Assembly (NCBI GenBank): GCA_019637635.1
Contig: JAHBVI010000019.1
Span: forward strand, 1 to 64,000
DNA from: Anaerolineae bacterium
GTDB lineage: Bacteria > Chloroflexota > Anaerolineae > Promineifilales > Promineifilaceae
Reading direction: 5' to 3'
DNA length: 64,000 nt
Both the position numbers and the translations under genes were made by a program. Of the stretch, positions 55,653-64,000 are shown piece by piece. The notes beneath the pieces are model-generated. The model had not been told where the DNA came from. It saw only the letters and a program-made list of their open reading frames with translations, and did not search any database. How positions within the stretch are numbered: the first letter of the stretch is position 1; every line of letters begins with the position of its first letter.

Positions 55653-56732
55653 ATGACTGTGATAGACATTATCCATCACCGACTCCACAACCAGCGTCTT
55701 CTCTCTCAAAACGCAAGCCAACCTGACCAGGTAGTGGCCTGGTTTGGGGCCATGCAAGCGCAGGATTATGCCAGCGTGAAATGGGCCATAGGAGTGCGGG
55801 GTGGGCCAGGGCAGATGATAACGGACACGGCCGTAGAATAGGCGATCAGCAGCAAAAAGATCATCCGCACCTGGTTGATGCGCGGTACGCTGCAAATGAC
55901 CACGGCGGCCGATATTCGCTGGCTGCTGGCCCTGCTCGCGCCACGCCTGATCAGTGGCAGCGCCGGCCGCCTGCGGGAACTGGAACTCGACCAGAAGACG
56001 TTGACGCGCAGTTTTGATTTGTTCACGGCCGTGTTACACACCCCCCTTTCCCGCCCTCACGTCATGCAGGCATTGGACCAGGCTGGCATCGCCACCGCCG
56101 GGCAGCGTGGCTACCATATTCTGGGGCAGGCGGCGTTGGCCGGGCTGATCTGTTTTGGCCCTGTGCAGGGCAAACAACAGACGTTTGTGCTGCTGGATGA
56201 GTGGGCGCCACCCGGCCCCGCTTACACGCGCGAAGAGGCGCTGGCGGAACTGGCCCGGCGCTACTTCCAAAGTCATGGCCCGGCCACGCTGGCCGATTTT
56301 GTCTGGTGGTCGGGACTGCCGATAAGGGAAGCGCGGGCGGGATTGGCGCTGGTGGAAACAGAACTGCAATCAGAGGTGGTTGAAGGGGAAACTTATTGGC
56401 TGCCGCCCCATCCGGCCATACTCGCCATGCCCGCAGCTGCCGCCTGGCTGCTGCCGGGCTTTGATGAGTATTACCTGGGGTACAAAACGCGCCATGTGGT
56501 GCTGGACGGCCGTTACGACAAACGAGTCGTCTCTGTCAACGGCATTTTCCGCCCGGTGATTGTCATTGATGGCCAGATTGTGGGCATCTGGCAGCGGGAG
56601 GTTAAGCGGGGTACGGCCGTGATCAATTTAGAGCCGTTTCAGCCGTTGACGGCCGTAGTCCGGCAAGCCGTTCTGGCCGCTGCCGCACACTATGGCGCTT
56701 TTGGGGAACTGCCGGTTGCGTTGGCTGAATAG
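55653..56732 (+). pseudogene. AlkZ/YcaQ-like (HTH_42) DNA glycosylase gene with in-frame TAG
   Basis: The first 62 codons include WFGAMQAQDY, the QxQ catalytic motif of AlkZ-type crosslink glycosylases. TAG at 55839-55841 interrupts the frame, which then continues unchanged: SSKKIIRTWLMRGTLQMTTA, DEYYLGYKTRHVV. A CAG to TAG change (Gln) would explain it. Everything else is intact. Either a fresh pseudogene, read-through, or sequence error. Two shorter products could arise. Confidence 0.8.
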
Positions 56733-56796
56733 GGAAAGTGGGTGGCGGGTACGGCCGTGTGTGATTGCGCGGAGTTTTCGTTGATACCGGAGAGGA

Positions 56797-56818
56797 GTTC
56801 GCACGCCCACGTGCGAAC
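56797..56818. other. Small hairpins in a 400-nt gene-free stretch
   Basis: GTTCGCACG (56797-56805) pairs with 56810-56818; GGGCAC and CCGCAC hairpins follow. The rest of 56733-57141 has no gene I can support. Confidence 0.5.
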
Positions 56819-57060
56819 GGGCACGAGGGTGTGCCCTACTCCTCAACAAAGAATCCGCACACCCGCCGTGCGGCCGTGCGGTCATTGCTTGACATGACCT
56901 TGATGCCTTTCTATCATATTCCGCAGCTTGAGGTAATTTGACACACATTTAATTGCAGCTTAGCTACCAAAAAGTAGATCGTCACAACCTATTTCACCTA
57001 TGCGGAGTACTGTGCCGCATCCATGCAACCCATCACAAAACAACAAAGTGGAAAAGGAAA

Positions 57061-57120
57061 GAATAGGCTGCACAGTCTAAAATGTTATATAAGGCGAATA
57101 GGCTGTGTTTTGCAGTCTAA
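57061..57120 (+). promoter_or_regulatory. Twin direct repeats upstream of oxidoreductase
   Basis: GAATAGGCTG-n-CAGTCTAA occurs at 57061-57080 and 57096-57120, 35 nt apart, with an AT-rich core (TTATATAAGG) between. Likely a binding site for an unknown regulator; the ATG is 22 nt further down. Confidence 0.5.
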
Positions 57121-57141
57121 ATAATAGTTCAAGGAATAATC

Positions 57142-58236
57142 ATGTCCGATAAAATTCCCATTGGGATCGTCAATACAAGTTATTGGGCCGACTTGATGCT
57201 CATACCCGCCTTGCAAAGCCATCCGAATGCCGAGGTGTCCGCCATCTGCGGGCGTGACCAGGAGCGCACTCAGCAAATCGCGGTCAAGTACAACATTCCC
57301 GGCGTTTTTGTGGATTACCGCAGGATGATTCGGGAAGCGGATATCACCGCCTTGATTATTGCTGCGCCCCACGACCTGCATTATCAGATCACGATGGAAG
57401 CACTCGGTGCGGGCCTCCATGTTTTCTGCGAAAAACCGTTAGCCATGAATGCTCTGCAGGCGCGCGAGATGTACGACACAGCTGAATCGGCTGGCGTGAT
57501 CCATATGGTCCATTTCACTTATCGTTGGATGCCATTTTTCCAGTACGTTCACGACTTGATTGACCAGGGCATTGTCGGTGGTTGTTACCATTGCGAGTTC
57601 CGTTATCTCGCGGACTACGGTCGCAATCCTGAGTATCAGTGGCGATTCGACCGGAAACGCGCCAACGGCGTGCTTGGGGACTTGGGTACTCATGTGATTG
57701 ATTTGGCACGCTGGTTAGTGGGTGACATTCGTGCGGTTCAAGCACTACTGGGAGCCTTTGTCAAACGAGAGGGGGTAAATGGAAGCCGGATCGACCCTGC
57801 CAACGATTCGGCCCAATTATTGATTGAGTTCACCAATGGCGCCCACGGCTTCATCCAGGCGAGTGCCGTGGCACACATGGCAGATCGAGGATGGCAGCAG
57901 CAGATCAATCTATACGGTGAGACTGGCAGCCTCGAAATTAGAGTTCCCTTCTGGGGGGCTGAGGCAGGAGCCATTCTCCGTGTGGCGAGTAGCTCCGATG
58001 AACAATTTCAACGGTTGGAAGTACCCGATGTCTATTGGGGCGGGGTTGACCGCTCCGATCCATTTGGCATCTTCAGCCAACAATCGGCAGGCTGTCGATT
58101 GTTTGTCGATGCGATCACAGAGAATCGTCTTGCCAGTCCTAATTTTTATGATGGCTATAAGGCGCAACAGGTCGTTGATGCCGCCCTGGAATCGCATAGA
58201 TCGGGTCACATCCAGATCATCGATGGTCTAGATTAG
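57142..58236 (+). CDS. Gfo/Idh/MocA-family oxidoreductase
   Basis: 364 residues. N-terminal Rossmann segment (IPIGIVNTSYWADLMLIPAL, which lacks the usual GxGxxG), CEKPLAMN, and LGDLGTHVIDLARWL (family D-x(3)-H). NAD(P)-dependent sugar oxidoreductase, substrate unknown. AAGGAATAATC precedes ATG 57142. The gene contains no ACGGCCGT and has less GC-biased codons than its neighbours, which fits recent transfer. Confidence 0.85.
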   Translation: MSDKIPIGIVNTSYWADLMLIPALQSHPNAEVSAICGRDQERTQQIAVKYNIPGVFVDYRRMIREADITALIIAAPHDLHYQITMEALGAGLHVFCEKPLAMNALQAREMYDTAESAGVIHMVHFTYRWMPFFQYVHDLIDQGIVGGCYHCEFRYLADYGRNPEYQWRFDRKRANGVLGDLGTHVIDLARWLVGDIRAVQALLGAFVKREGVNGSRIDPANDSAQLLIEFTNGAHGFIQASAVAHMADRGWQQQINLYGETGSLEIRVPFWGAEAGAILRVASSSDEQFQRLEVPDVYWGGVDRSDPFGIFSQQSAGCRLFVDAITENRLASPNFYDGYKAQQVVDAALESHRSGHIQIIDGLD

Positions 58237-58398
58237 TGGCAGGCTAACATCCGCTGCAGTGGACTGGCTGCGCCGCGAGCGGCTTGCCAGCCACTGAGCT
58301 TTACCTTTAGGACGGATGAAAATGCCAAAACCGAAAGGCTCTTCTAAACTTTTGTAGTCATGTCCAGATTGTGGTGAGAAGTTCACGGCCGTAACCCA

Positions 58399-59235
58399 AT
58401 GACATTCATGCAAAAACTTCCGTTTATCGAACGCTCTTTTCGTTATTCTTTATGGGGGCTATGCACGGCCGTCTTACTAACCACCTGCACGCTCCCCACC
58501 AGCCCGGCAGCGGCCACGCCGGGTGTAACCGTGCTGGCCGACTGCTTCCAATCGGCTACGGCGCGGGCCTGGCTGGATGCTAACGGCGATGGCGTGTGGG
58601 ATGAGGGGGAACGGCCGTTGCCCGGCATTGAATTTATCCTGGACCCCAGCGTGTACGGCCGGGCCACCAGCGATGAAAATGGCGTGGCCGCTATCTTTGC
58701 CACCACACCGGGGAATTCCTGTCCCCAACAGTCGTCCGTTATCGCCATGTCCTTTGCCGGCTATACGCTGACCACACCGCAGTCGCTGGCATACACCACA
58801 GCGGATGCCGACTACCGGTTTGGCTTTCACCCTGATTCTCCCACCACCCTGATCGAGACAGAAACCTATACCGGCGTCATTTTCGATGCGGCGACCGCGG
58901 CGGAATTTGTCCCCCTGTTCGTTAACTCGACCGATGGCGTCTGGACGCCGACGGCCGTAGAGGTCATGGCGTTGGAGGATGGGCTGGCTGCCTTTTTGCA
59001 GGAACGCGCCTGGGGGCATCTGGTGGAACGCCTGCCCGACTACACACGCCAATATGCCGGTTTTGTGCGGGACGATGAACGATTCATCTATGCCAATTTT
59101 TTCTGTAGGGTGTCGGGAACGGCCTGGCAGGAAACGGCCGTGATCGTCGCCGATGGCGGCGATTGTTACTTTCAGGTCGTTTACAGCGCGGACGCCAACA
59201 GGTTTGTCTCCCTATCCGTCAATGGTGAATCATAA
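58399..59235 (+). CDS. SdrD_B-like domain lipoprotein
   Basis: 278 residues; ATG at 58399 or 58408. Signal with lipobox LTTC, then an SdrD_B-type segment (ARAWLDANGDGVWDEGERPL, a calcium-type loop) and a C-terminal globular domain (residues 150-278) that I do not recognise. Surface protein; function unknown. Confidence 0.7.
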   Translation: MTFMQKLPFIERSFRYSLWGLCTAVLLTTCTLPTSPAAATPGVTVLADCFQSATARAWLDANGDGVWDEGERPLPGIEFILDPSVYGRATSDENGVAAIFATTPGNSCPQQSSVIAMSFAGYTLTTPQSLAYTTADADYRFGFHPDSPTTLIETETYTGVIFDAATAAEFVPLFVNSTDGVWTPTAVEVMALEDGLAAFLQERAWGHLVERLPDYTRQYAGFVRDDERFIYANFFCRVSGTAWQETAVIVADGGDCYFQVVYSADANRFVSLSVNGES

Positions 59236-59272
59236 AAGAGGTGGGTCTTCAGGAATGCAGGGGCTTGACAAC

Positions 59273-59353
59273 CCGTGAAGCGTGAAACCCTTCACCTACG
59301 TTCAGGGCAGGCAGTAAAACGTGACCGGAGAGGCATCACGTTTCACGCATCAC
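59273..59353. repeat. Repeat family CGTGAAGC/GTGATGC
   Basis: CCCGTGAAGCGTGAAA and TTTCACGCATCAC form an inverted pair. Related to the hairpin at 62104. No gene in 59236-59498. Confidence 0.65.
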
Positions 59354-59455
59354 TGTGCAAATCGCACAAGAAAAAATAAATTCTTTTGGGCATTTGCATC
59401 TGGCGTCTTTGACGGTACACTGGATACACTTACGGTAGAACTTACACAAGATACA

Positions 59456-59488
59456 AGACCTGACAGGTTTCAGAAACCTGTCAGGTCT
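59456..59488. repeat. AGACCTGACAGG palindrome, copy 5
   Basis: 15-bp stem AGACCTGACAGGTTT, 3-nt loop, just before the ilv leader peptide. Confidence 0.85.
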
Positions 59489-59498
59489 GAATAAAGAG

Positions 59499-59594
59499 AT
59501 GAATTTCTTGAACAATCTGGTTGTACTTAGCCTCGTCCTTGTTATTGTCCTTATTATTCGCAATAAGGATCACATGCTGTTGGGTGAAGGTTAA
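59499..59594 (+). CDS. Candidate ilv leader peptide
   Basis: 31 residues, ATG 59499 to TAA 59594, start context AAAGAG (weak). Residues 7-20 are LVVLSLVLVIVLII: 13 of 14 are Leu, Val or Ile, the very amino acids made by the operon behind it. A membrane-helix peptide is the other reading. The codons are followed by an 8-bp hairpin (TCCTTATT and AATAAGGA, 59548-59569), and then by a terminator at 59623. Layout matches ilv/leu attenuators. Confidence 0.65.
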   Translation: MNFLNNLVVLSLVLVIVLIIRNKDHMLLGEG

Positions 59595-59622
59595 GGCAAA
59601 AAACAGGTAACAAAGTACACAC

Positions 59623-59654
59623 AAAGCCGCCCCCAACAGGGCGGCTTTTTTTTT
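59623..59654 (+). terminator. Attenuator-type terminator before ilvB
   Basis: GCCGCCC (59626-59632) pairs with GGGCGGC (59639-59645), extended by A-T pairs, and nine T follow. GTTGGG (59579-59584) in the leader is complementary to CCCAAC (59632-59637), which could form a competing structure. Confidence 0.8.
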
Positions 59655-59655
59655 C

Positions 59656-59718
59656 GGAGATTTGAGATTAAAAGATTAGAGATTGGCAGCAATCTCCAAT
59701 CTCTAATCTCCAGTCTCC
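59656..59718. repeat. Heptamer hairpin, family AGAGATT
   Basis: GAGATTTGAGATTAAAAGATT, AGAGATTGG, then AATCTCCAATCTCTAATCTCC. Sits between the terminator and ilvB. Confidence 0.85.
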
Positions 59719-59738
59719 ACCATACAAGGAGAGATTCC

Positions 59739-61460
59739 ATGAGCGAAATGAAGACCGGTGGACAGATTATCTGGGAAAGCCTGATCGCCGAAGGGGTGGA
59801 AGTGGTGTTTGGCCTGCCCGGTGGGGCTATCCTGCCCGCCTATGATGATCTGGCAAAATATGAATACCCCATCCATCACGTATTGGTGACGCACGAGCAG
59901 GGCGCATCCCACATGGCCGATGGCTACGCCCGCTCCACCGGGCGCGTGGGTGTCTGCATGGCGACATCCGGCCCTGGGGCCACCAACCTGGTTACGGGGC
60001 TGGCGACAGCCTATATGGACTCCACGCCCATCGTGGCCATCACCGGGCAGGTGCCCACCTCGCTGTTGGGGCGGGATGGTTTCCAGGAGGCGGACATTCA
60101 GGGGGTGACGCTGCCCGTCACCAAACACAATTACCTGATCACCAATATCCGCGACTTGCCCGATGCCCTCAAAGAGGCGTTTTACATTGCCCGCACCGGC
60201 CGGCCGGGGCCGGTGCTGGTAGATGTATGTAAAGATGCCTTGCAAGCGTCCATGCCCTTCACCTACCCCACCAAAGTGAACCTGCCGGGGTATAACCCCA
60301 ATTTGAATACGCCAGATGCTACGGCCGTCGCCCGCGCCGCCAGACTCGTCAATGAAGCCCAACGTCCGGTCATCGTCGCCGGGCAAGGGGTCTCCATCGC
60401 CCGCGCCGAAGCCGAACTGCGCCAACTGGCCGAAAAGGCCAACATCCCTGTGGCTACCAGCCTGTTGGGGATTGGCACCTTCCCGGCCACACACCCCCTC
60501 TCCATCAGTTGGGGCGGGATGCACGGCGAGGCGTATTGCAACTATGCCTTGCAGGAGTGTGACGTGCTGCTGGCGGTGGGGGCGCGGCTGGATGACCGGC
60601 TGACGGGCGCGTTTGACACCTTTGCCCCCAAAGCCAAAATCATCCACGTGGACATTGACCCGGCGGAGATGGGCAAAAATATCACCATAGACACGGCCGT
60701 CATAGGCGATGCACTGCTGGCACTGCGGGCCCTGCTGCCGCAGGTGGAAGCCAACGAACACCCCGCCTGGCTGGAGCAGATCGCCGAGTGGAAATCGGAA
60801 ACGAGCTACCGCGACATTTTGCAGCAAGAGTCGGATGAACTGGTGGCCCCCTATGTGATGCGCAGTTTGTGGCACGCGACGGGGGAGGGCAACGGCCGGG
60901 CCACCGTTGTCACCGATGTGGGCCAGCACCAGATGTGGGAGGCGCAGTATTACCACCACAACCGGCGGCGCAGCCTGCTCACCAGCGGTGGCCTGGGCAC
61001 GATGGGCTACGCCCTGCCCGCGGCCATTGGCGCGCAGATGGGCAACCCCGACCAGGAAATCTGGGTGGTAGCTGGCGATGGCGGCTTCCAGATGACCATG
61101 ATGGAACTGTCTACGGTGGTGCAGGAACGGCTGCCCATCAAAATTGCCATCATCAACAATGGTTATCTGGGCATGGTGCGCCAGTGGCAAGACGTGTTCT
61201 ACAACAAGCGCCACTCCGGGACGCCGCTGTTTAACCCCGACTTTGTGAAAATTGCCGAGGCGTATGGCATTCGCGGCCGTTCGGTGACGCGCCGTGAAGA
61301 GGCGTATGACGCCATCAAAGAAGCGCAGGCGCACGACGGCCCCTACCTGCTGGATTTCCAGGTGGAAGAGTTTACCAACGTCTACCCGATGGTGGCCCCC
61401 GGCAAGAGCAATGCCGACATGATCCGGCGGCCGGCGCCGGCGATGGGGAGTGGGAAGTGA
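59739..61460 (+). CDS. ilvB: Acetolactate synthase, large subunit
   Basis: 573 residues. Condenses pyruvate with pyruvate or 2-oxobutyrate (ThDP, Mg, FAD). [16 protein letters not shown] (catalytic Glu 53), [27 protein letters not shown], and the ThDP fold [17 protein letters not shown] (about 447). AAGGAG precedes the ATG. First gene of ilvBNC-leuA; regulation by the leader/terminator upstream is proposed. Confidence 0.95.
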   Translation: MSEMKTGGQIIWESLIAEGVEVVFGLPGGAILPAYDDLAKYEYPIHHVLVTHEQGASHMADGYARSTGRVGVCMATSGPGATNLVTGLATAYMDSTPIVAITGQVPTSLLGRDGFQEADIQGVTLPVTKHNYLITNIRDLPDALKEAFYIARTGRPGPVLVDVCKDALQASMPFTYPTKVNLPGYNPNLNTPDATAVARAARLVNEAQRPVIVAGQGVSIARAEAELRQLAEKANIPVATSLLGIGTFPATHPLSISWGGMHGEAYCNYALQECDVLLAVGARLDDRLTGAFDTFAPKAKIIHVDIDPAEMGKNITIDTAVIGDALLALRALLPQVEANEHPAWLEQIAEWKSETSYRDILQQESDELVAPYVMRSLWHATGEGNGRATVVTDVGQHQMWEAQYYHHNRRRSLLTSGGLGTMGYALPAAIGAQMGNPDQEIWVVAGDGGFQMTMMELSTVVQERLPIKIAIINNGYLGMVRQWQDVFYNKRHSGTPLFNPDFVKIAEAYGIRGRSVTRREEAYDAIKEAQAHDGPYLLDFQVEEFTNVYPMVAPGKSNADMIRRPAPAMGSGK

Positions 61461-61470
61461 GCGATGAACA

Positions 61471-61539
61471 GTAATTGGGTAATTGGGTAATTGGCTCGAA
61501 AATTACTCAATTACTTAATTACTCAATTACGTAATTACG
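61471..61539. repeat. Hairpin, family AATTGGGT
   Basis: GTAATTGGGTAATTGGGTAATTGG, then AATTACTCAATTACTTAATTACTCAATTACG. Between ilvB and ilvN. Confidence 0.9.
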
Positions 61540-61549
61540 AGGTACTAAA

Positions 61550-62101
61550 ATGACCGAAAATGTAACGAAACGACACACATTAATTGCCTGGATGGAAGAT
61601 AAACCAGGCGTGTTGAACCGGGTGGCGGGGCTGTTCGGCCGGCGCAATTTTAATATCGAGAGTCTGGCCGTGGGGCACAGCGAGACGCCGGGCATCAGCC
61701 GTATGACTTTTGTGGCGCGGGGCAGCGACCGGGACATGCGCCAGGTGCGCACGCAGTTGGACAAGCTGATCAACGTGACGCGCATTGAAGATGTGACCTA
61801 TAACGACCCGGTGATGCGCGAACTGGCGCTGATTAAGGTGCAGGCCACCAGCGAAGAGCGGGCCGAGGTGATGCAGTTGGTGGATATTTTCCGCGCCCAG
61901 ATTGTGGATGTGACTCTGGATTCGCTCATCATCCAGATTGTGGGCAAGGAGAATCAGGTCAATTCGCTGATCGAACTGCTGGGTAACTTTGGCATCATCG
62001 AGATGGTGCGCACGGGCCGGGTGGCCATGGTGCGCGGCGCGGCTTCACAGACGGGGGTGGTGGACACGGCCGTGCCGGTGAATGGGAATGGGCATCATTG
62101 A
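61550..62101 (+). CDS. ilvN: Acetolactate synthase, small (regulatory) subunit
   Basis: 183 residues. ACT domain for valine feedback: [33 protein letters not shown], then a C-terminal ALS_ss domain. Binds and activates IlvB. GAGG just upstream. Confidence 0.93.
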   Translation: MTENVTKRHTLIAWMEDKPGVLNRVAGLFGRRNFNIESLAVGHSETPGISRMTFVARGSDRDMRQVRTQLDKLINVTRIEDVTYNDPVMRELALIKVQATSEERAEVMQLVDIFRAQIVDVTLDSLIIQIVGKENQVNSLIELLGNFGIIEMVRTGRVAMVRGAASQTGVVDTAVPVNGNGHH

Positions 62102-62103
62102 CC

Positions 62104-62164
62104 GTGATGCGTGATGCGTGATGCGTGATTTGGCTTGTCACGCATCACGTATCACGCTTCACGC
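62104..62164. repeat. Heptamer hairpin, family GTGATGC
   Basis: GTGATGC repeated three to four times, then CACGCATCACGTATCACGC, between ilvN and ilvC. Confidence 0.9.
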
Positions 62165-62197
62165 TTAAAACAAAACTACACAGAAGGAGAATTAAGC

Positions 62198-63202
62198 GTG
62201 GCAAACATTTACTACGACAAGGATGCAGATTTAGGCTTGCTAGATGGCAAGAAGATTGCCGTATTGGGTTATGGCAGCCAGGGGCACGCCCATGCGCTGA
62301 ACCTGCGCGATTCCGGCGCGGATGTGCGCGTGGGGCTGTACCCCGGCAGCAAATCGTGGGCGAAGGCGGAGGCAGATGGGTTGACGGTGAAAAGCGTGGC
62401 CGACGCCTGCGCCGAGGCAGACGTGATCATGGTACTGCTGCCGGACACCACGCAGGGGTCGGTGTACAAAGAGTCTATCGAGCCACACCTGACGGCCGGC
62501 AAAACGTTGATGTTTGGGCATGGCTTCAACATCCGTTTTGCCCAAATTGTGCCGCCCGCCGATGTGGACGTGAGCATGATCGCCCCCAAAGCGCCCGGCC
62601 ATCGCGTGCGCGAGGTGTTTGTGGAAGGGGTGGGCACACCGGCGCTGCTGGCGGTGCATCAGGATTATTCGGGGCAGGCCAAACAGTTCGCCCTGGCCTA
62701 TGCCAAAGGGTTGGGCTGCACCCGCGCCGGGGTCATTGAGACGACCTTTGCCGAGGAGACGGAGACAGACTTGTTCGGTGAGCAGGTGGTGCTGTGCGGC
62801 GGTGTGGCCGCGCTGGTGGAAGCGGGCTTCAATACGTTGGTGGAAGCGGGCTACCAGCCGGAGATTGCCTATTTTGAGTGCCTGCATGAGTTGAAGCTGA
62901 TTGTAGACCTGTTTTATCGCGGCGGGTTGAGCTACATGCGCTACAGCGTCAGTGACACGGCCGAACACGGCGATTACACCGGCGGCCCCAAAATCGTCAC
63001 CGACGAGACGCGGCGGGCGATGAAACAAATCCTGGCGGATATCCAGACCGGGGCGTATGCCGAGGGGTGGATTGATGAGAATGTCAACGGCCGTCCCTGG
63101 TTTGAACAACGCCGCGCCGAAGCCCGCAGTTCGCAAATTGAACAGGTGGGGAAGGAACTGCGGCAGATGATGCCGTGGTTGCAGCCGGTGGAGATTGAGT
63201 GA
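62198..63202 (+). CDS. ilvC: Ketol-acid reductoisomerase
   Basis: 334 residues from GTG 62198 (AAGGAG 9 nt upstream); ATG-like starts upstream run into the spacer repeat. Class [33 protein letters not shown] (NADPH fold), [19 protein letters not shown], and [11 protein letters not shown] metal ligands. Converts acetolactate to dihydroxyisovalerate. Confidence 0.95.
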   Translation: MANIYYDKDADLGLLDGKKIAVLGYGSQGHAHALNLRDSGADVRVGLYPGSKSWAKAEADGLTVKSVADACAEADVIMVLLPDTTQGSVYKESIEPHLTAGKTLMFGHGFNIRFAQIVPPADVDVSMIAPKAPGHRVREVFVEGVGTPALLAVHQDYSGQAKQFALAYAKGLGCTRAGVIETTFAEETETDLFGEQVVLCGGVAALVEAGFNTLVEAGYQPEIAYFECLHELKLIVDLFYRGGLSYMRYSVSDTAEHGDYTGGPKIVTDETRRAMKQILADIQTGAYAEGWIDENVNGRPWFEQRRAEARSSQIEQVGKELRQMMPWLQPVEIE

Positions 63203-63211
63203 GTGATTGAG

Positions 63212-63279
63212 TGTCATGTATCATGTGTCAGGTGTCAGGTATTAAGAGACTTGACACATGACACTTGACACATGACACC
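63212..63279. repeat. Heptamer hairpin, family TCATGTG
   Basis: TCATGTATCATGTGTCAGGTG, then GACACATGACACTTGACACATG, between ilvC and leuA. Confidence 0.9.
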
Positions 63280-63299
63280 TCTCCGAAGGAGATGGGCGC

Positions 63300-64000
63300 A
63301 TGGATACGGTGCTGGTTTTTGATACGACGCTGCGGGATGGTGAGCAGTCGCCGGGGGCGACGTTGAATGTGGAGGAGAAGCTGGAGATTGCCCGGCAACT
63401 TTCCCGATTGGGCGTGGACATCTGCGAAGCGGGTTTCCCTATCGCTTCGCCGGGTGACTTTGAGGCGGTGCGGCGGATTGCGGAGGAGGTGGGGCCGCTG
63501 ACCGACGGCCGTAAATCCGGCCTTCCCATGACCATCGCCGGCCTGGCCCGCGCCAACAAAGACGACATTCAGCGGGCATATGACGCCGTGAAGGTCGCCC
63601 CCCGCCACCGCATCCACACTTTCCTGGCCACCAGCGACATCCATTTACGGCACAAGTTGAAGATTGACCGGGAGGAGTGTGTGGAGCAGGTGACCACGGC
63701 CGTGACCTTTGCCCGTTCGCTCTGTGACGACGTGGAGTTTTCACCCGAAGACGCCGGGCGCTCGGACCCTGACTTTCTGGTGCAGGTGTTGGGCCAGGCG
63801 ATCAAGGCGGGGGCGACCACATTGAACATCCCGGACACGGTGGGTTACACCACGCCGGAAGAGTTTGGCTGGCTGATTAAGTATCTGCGCGAAAATACAC
63901 CCGGCGCGGATAAAGTGGTCTGGTCGGTGCATTGTCACGATGACCTGGGGCTGGCGACGGCGAATACGCTGGCGGGGGTACAAAACGGGGCGCGGCAGGT
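63300..64000 (+). CDS. leuA: 2-isopropylmalate synthase (3' partial)
   Basis: Open to the right edge with no stop, 233 codons seen. ATG 63300 with AAGGAG 8 nt before it. [12 protein letters not shown] (metal and substrate loop), [32 protein letters not shown], and [12 protein letters not shown] (HxH metal site) identify it as LeuA and not a citramalate synthase, though that is hard to exclude. First step of leucine synthesis, fitting the operon. Confidence 0.88.
   Translation, partial: MDTVLVFDTTLRDGEQSPGATLNVEEKLEIARQLSRLGVDICEAGFPIASPGDFEAVRRIAEEVGPLTDGRKSGLPMTIAGLARANKDDIQRAYDAVKVAPRHRIHTFLATSDIHLRHKLKIDREECVEQVTTAVTFARSLCDDVEFSPEDAGRSDPDFLVQVLGQAIKAGATTLNIPDTVGYTTPEEFGWLIKYLRENTPGADKVVWSVHCHDDLGLATANTLAGVQNGARQ

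Larger units (their letters stand above)
2496..63703. repeat. Highly iterated palindrome ACGGCCGT (about 140 copies)
   Basis: The self-complementary octamer ACGGCCGT recurs from 2496-2503 to 63696-63703. By hand I count about 140, roughly one per 450 bases; base composition alone would give about two. Examples: seven within 6200-9463 and eleven within 20112-23696. It lies in genes of both strands (reading as T-A-V, N/D-G-R or x-R-P) and in spacers, and both arms of the terminator at 37326-37371 contain it. It is absent from 1-2088 and 57142-58236. The pattern is like HIP1 (GCGATCGC) of cyanobacteria. Function is unknown to me. Confidence 0.9.

Noticed and set aside
58321..58401. Small zinc-ribbon-like frame (CPDCGEKF) with an in-frame TAG
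   Set aside because: Only about 25 codons and interrupted; too short to support as a gene.
59703..61334. Long minus-strand reading frame (543 codons) opposite ilvB
   Set aside because: It is an antisense shadow of a strongly conserved gene, with Gln/His/Gly-rich content; the same holds for long frames opposite 44655-46037 and 62198-63202.
7311..63279. CRISPR array
   Set aside because: The repeats are 7-8 nt, without unique spacers of constant length, and each is followed by its inverse copy.

Overview
The window reads as bacterial chromosome from a member of the Chloroflexota (Anaerolineae or Ardenticatenia-like). This is inferred from the protein content: many large secreted proteins with PKD, CARDB, LVIVD and PD40 modules that end in a short YLPII(L/F)K-type tail, PknB-type kinases fused to WD40 propellers, Thr/Pro-rich linkers, and moderately high GC. 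No rRNA, tRNA or CRISPR array was seen. A striking genome-wide signature is the palindrome ACGGCCGT, of which I hand-counted about 140 copies on the displayed strand, in genes and spacers alike.

Layout. 1-2.5 kb: AT-richer, octamer-free tail of an RHS-type protein whose C-terminal tip is an M23-like peptidase domain, an LVIVD lipoprotein, and an orphan RHS-core fragment. 2.5-6.1 kb: a membrane sensor histidine kinase (minus strand) divergent from a Thr/Pro-rich membrane protein. 6.2-9.7 kb: three tandem M42 aminopeptidases and a zinc-ribbon protein. 9.75-15.5 kb: a SNF2-type helicase, a coiled-coil/zinc-cluster protein and a TPR protein, apparently one module. 15.6-29.5 kb: an APH-fold protein lacking the catalytic Asp, a DUF4349 lipoprotein, a PD40 propeller protein, a CARDB/PKD protein, a Ser/Thr kinase-WD40 fusion, a Uma2 nuclease gene with an in-frame stop, an NTF2-like protein and a di-haem MauG-like peroxidase. 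30-42.7 kb: a giant subtilisin-like secreted protease and two tandem near-identical proteins with a copper-amine-oxidase-like fold and PKD repeats. 42.7-49.4 kb, minus strand: ABC-2 exporter, TolB-like protein, a DUF318 permease with its TIGR03943 partner, and hutI. 49.6-53.1 kb: higBA toxin-antitoxin, a ModE-type regulator and a tungstate transporter tupABC with a ModE-like operator. 53.6-59.2 kb: a DUF4353 lipoprotein, a GNAT remnant, an AlkZ-like gene with an in-frame stop, a Gfo/Idh oxidoreductase (octamer-free) and a lipoprotein. 59.5-64 kb: the branched-chain amino acid operon ilvB-ilvN-ilvC-leuA, preceded by what looks like a Leu/Val/Ile-rich leader peptide and attenuator.

Spacers inside operons are unusual. 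Most hold a hairpin built from 7-8-nt direct repeats followed by their inverted copies, with different sequence families but the same architecture. Interspersed AGACCTGACAGG palindromes and an AGTCGGCGAAGGCCGACT element also recur. Several genes (5630, 9750, 23787, 49575) have a -10 box only 6-8 nt before the ATG, which predicts leaderless mRNAs.

The strongest candidates for something little described are the ilv attenuator, the ACGGCCGT octamer, the heptamer-hairpin spacers, the shared C-terminal tail, and the SNF2/zinc/TPR module. All calls were made by reading; none was checked by search or folding software.
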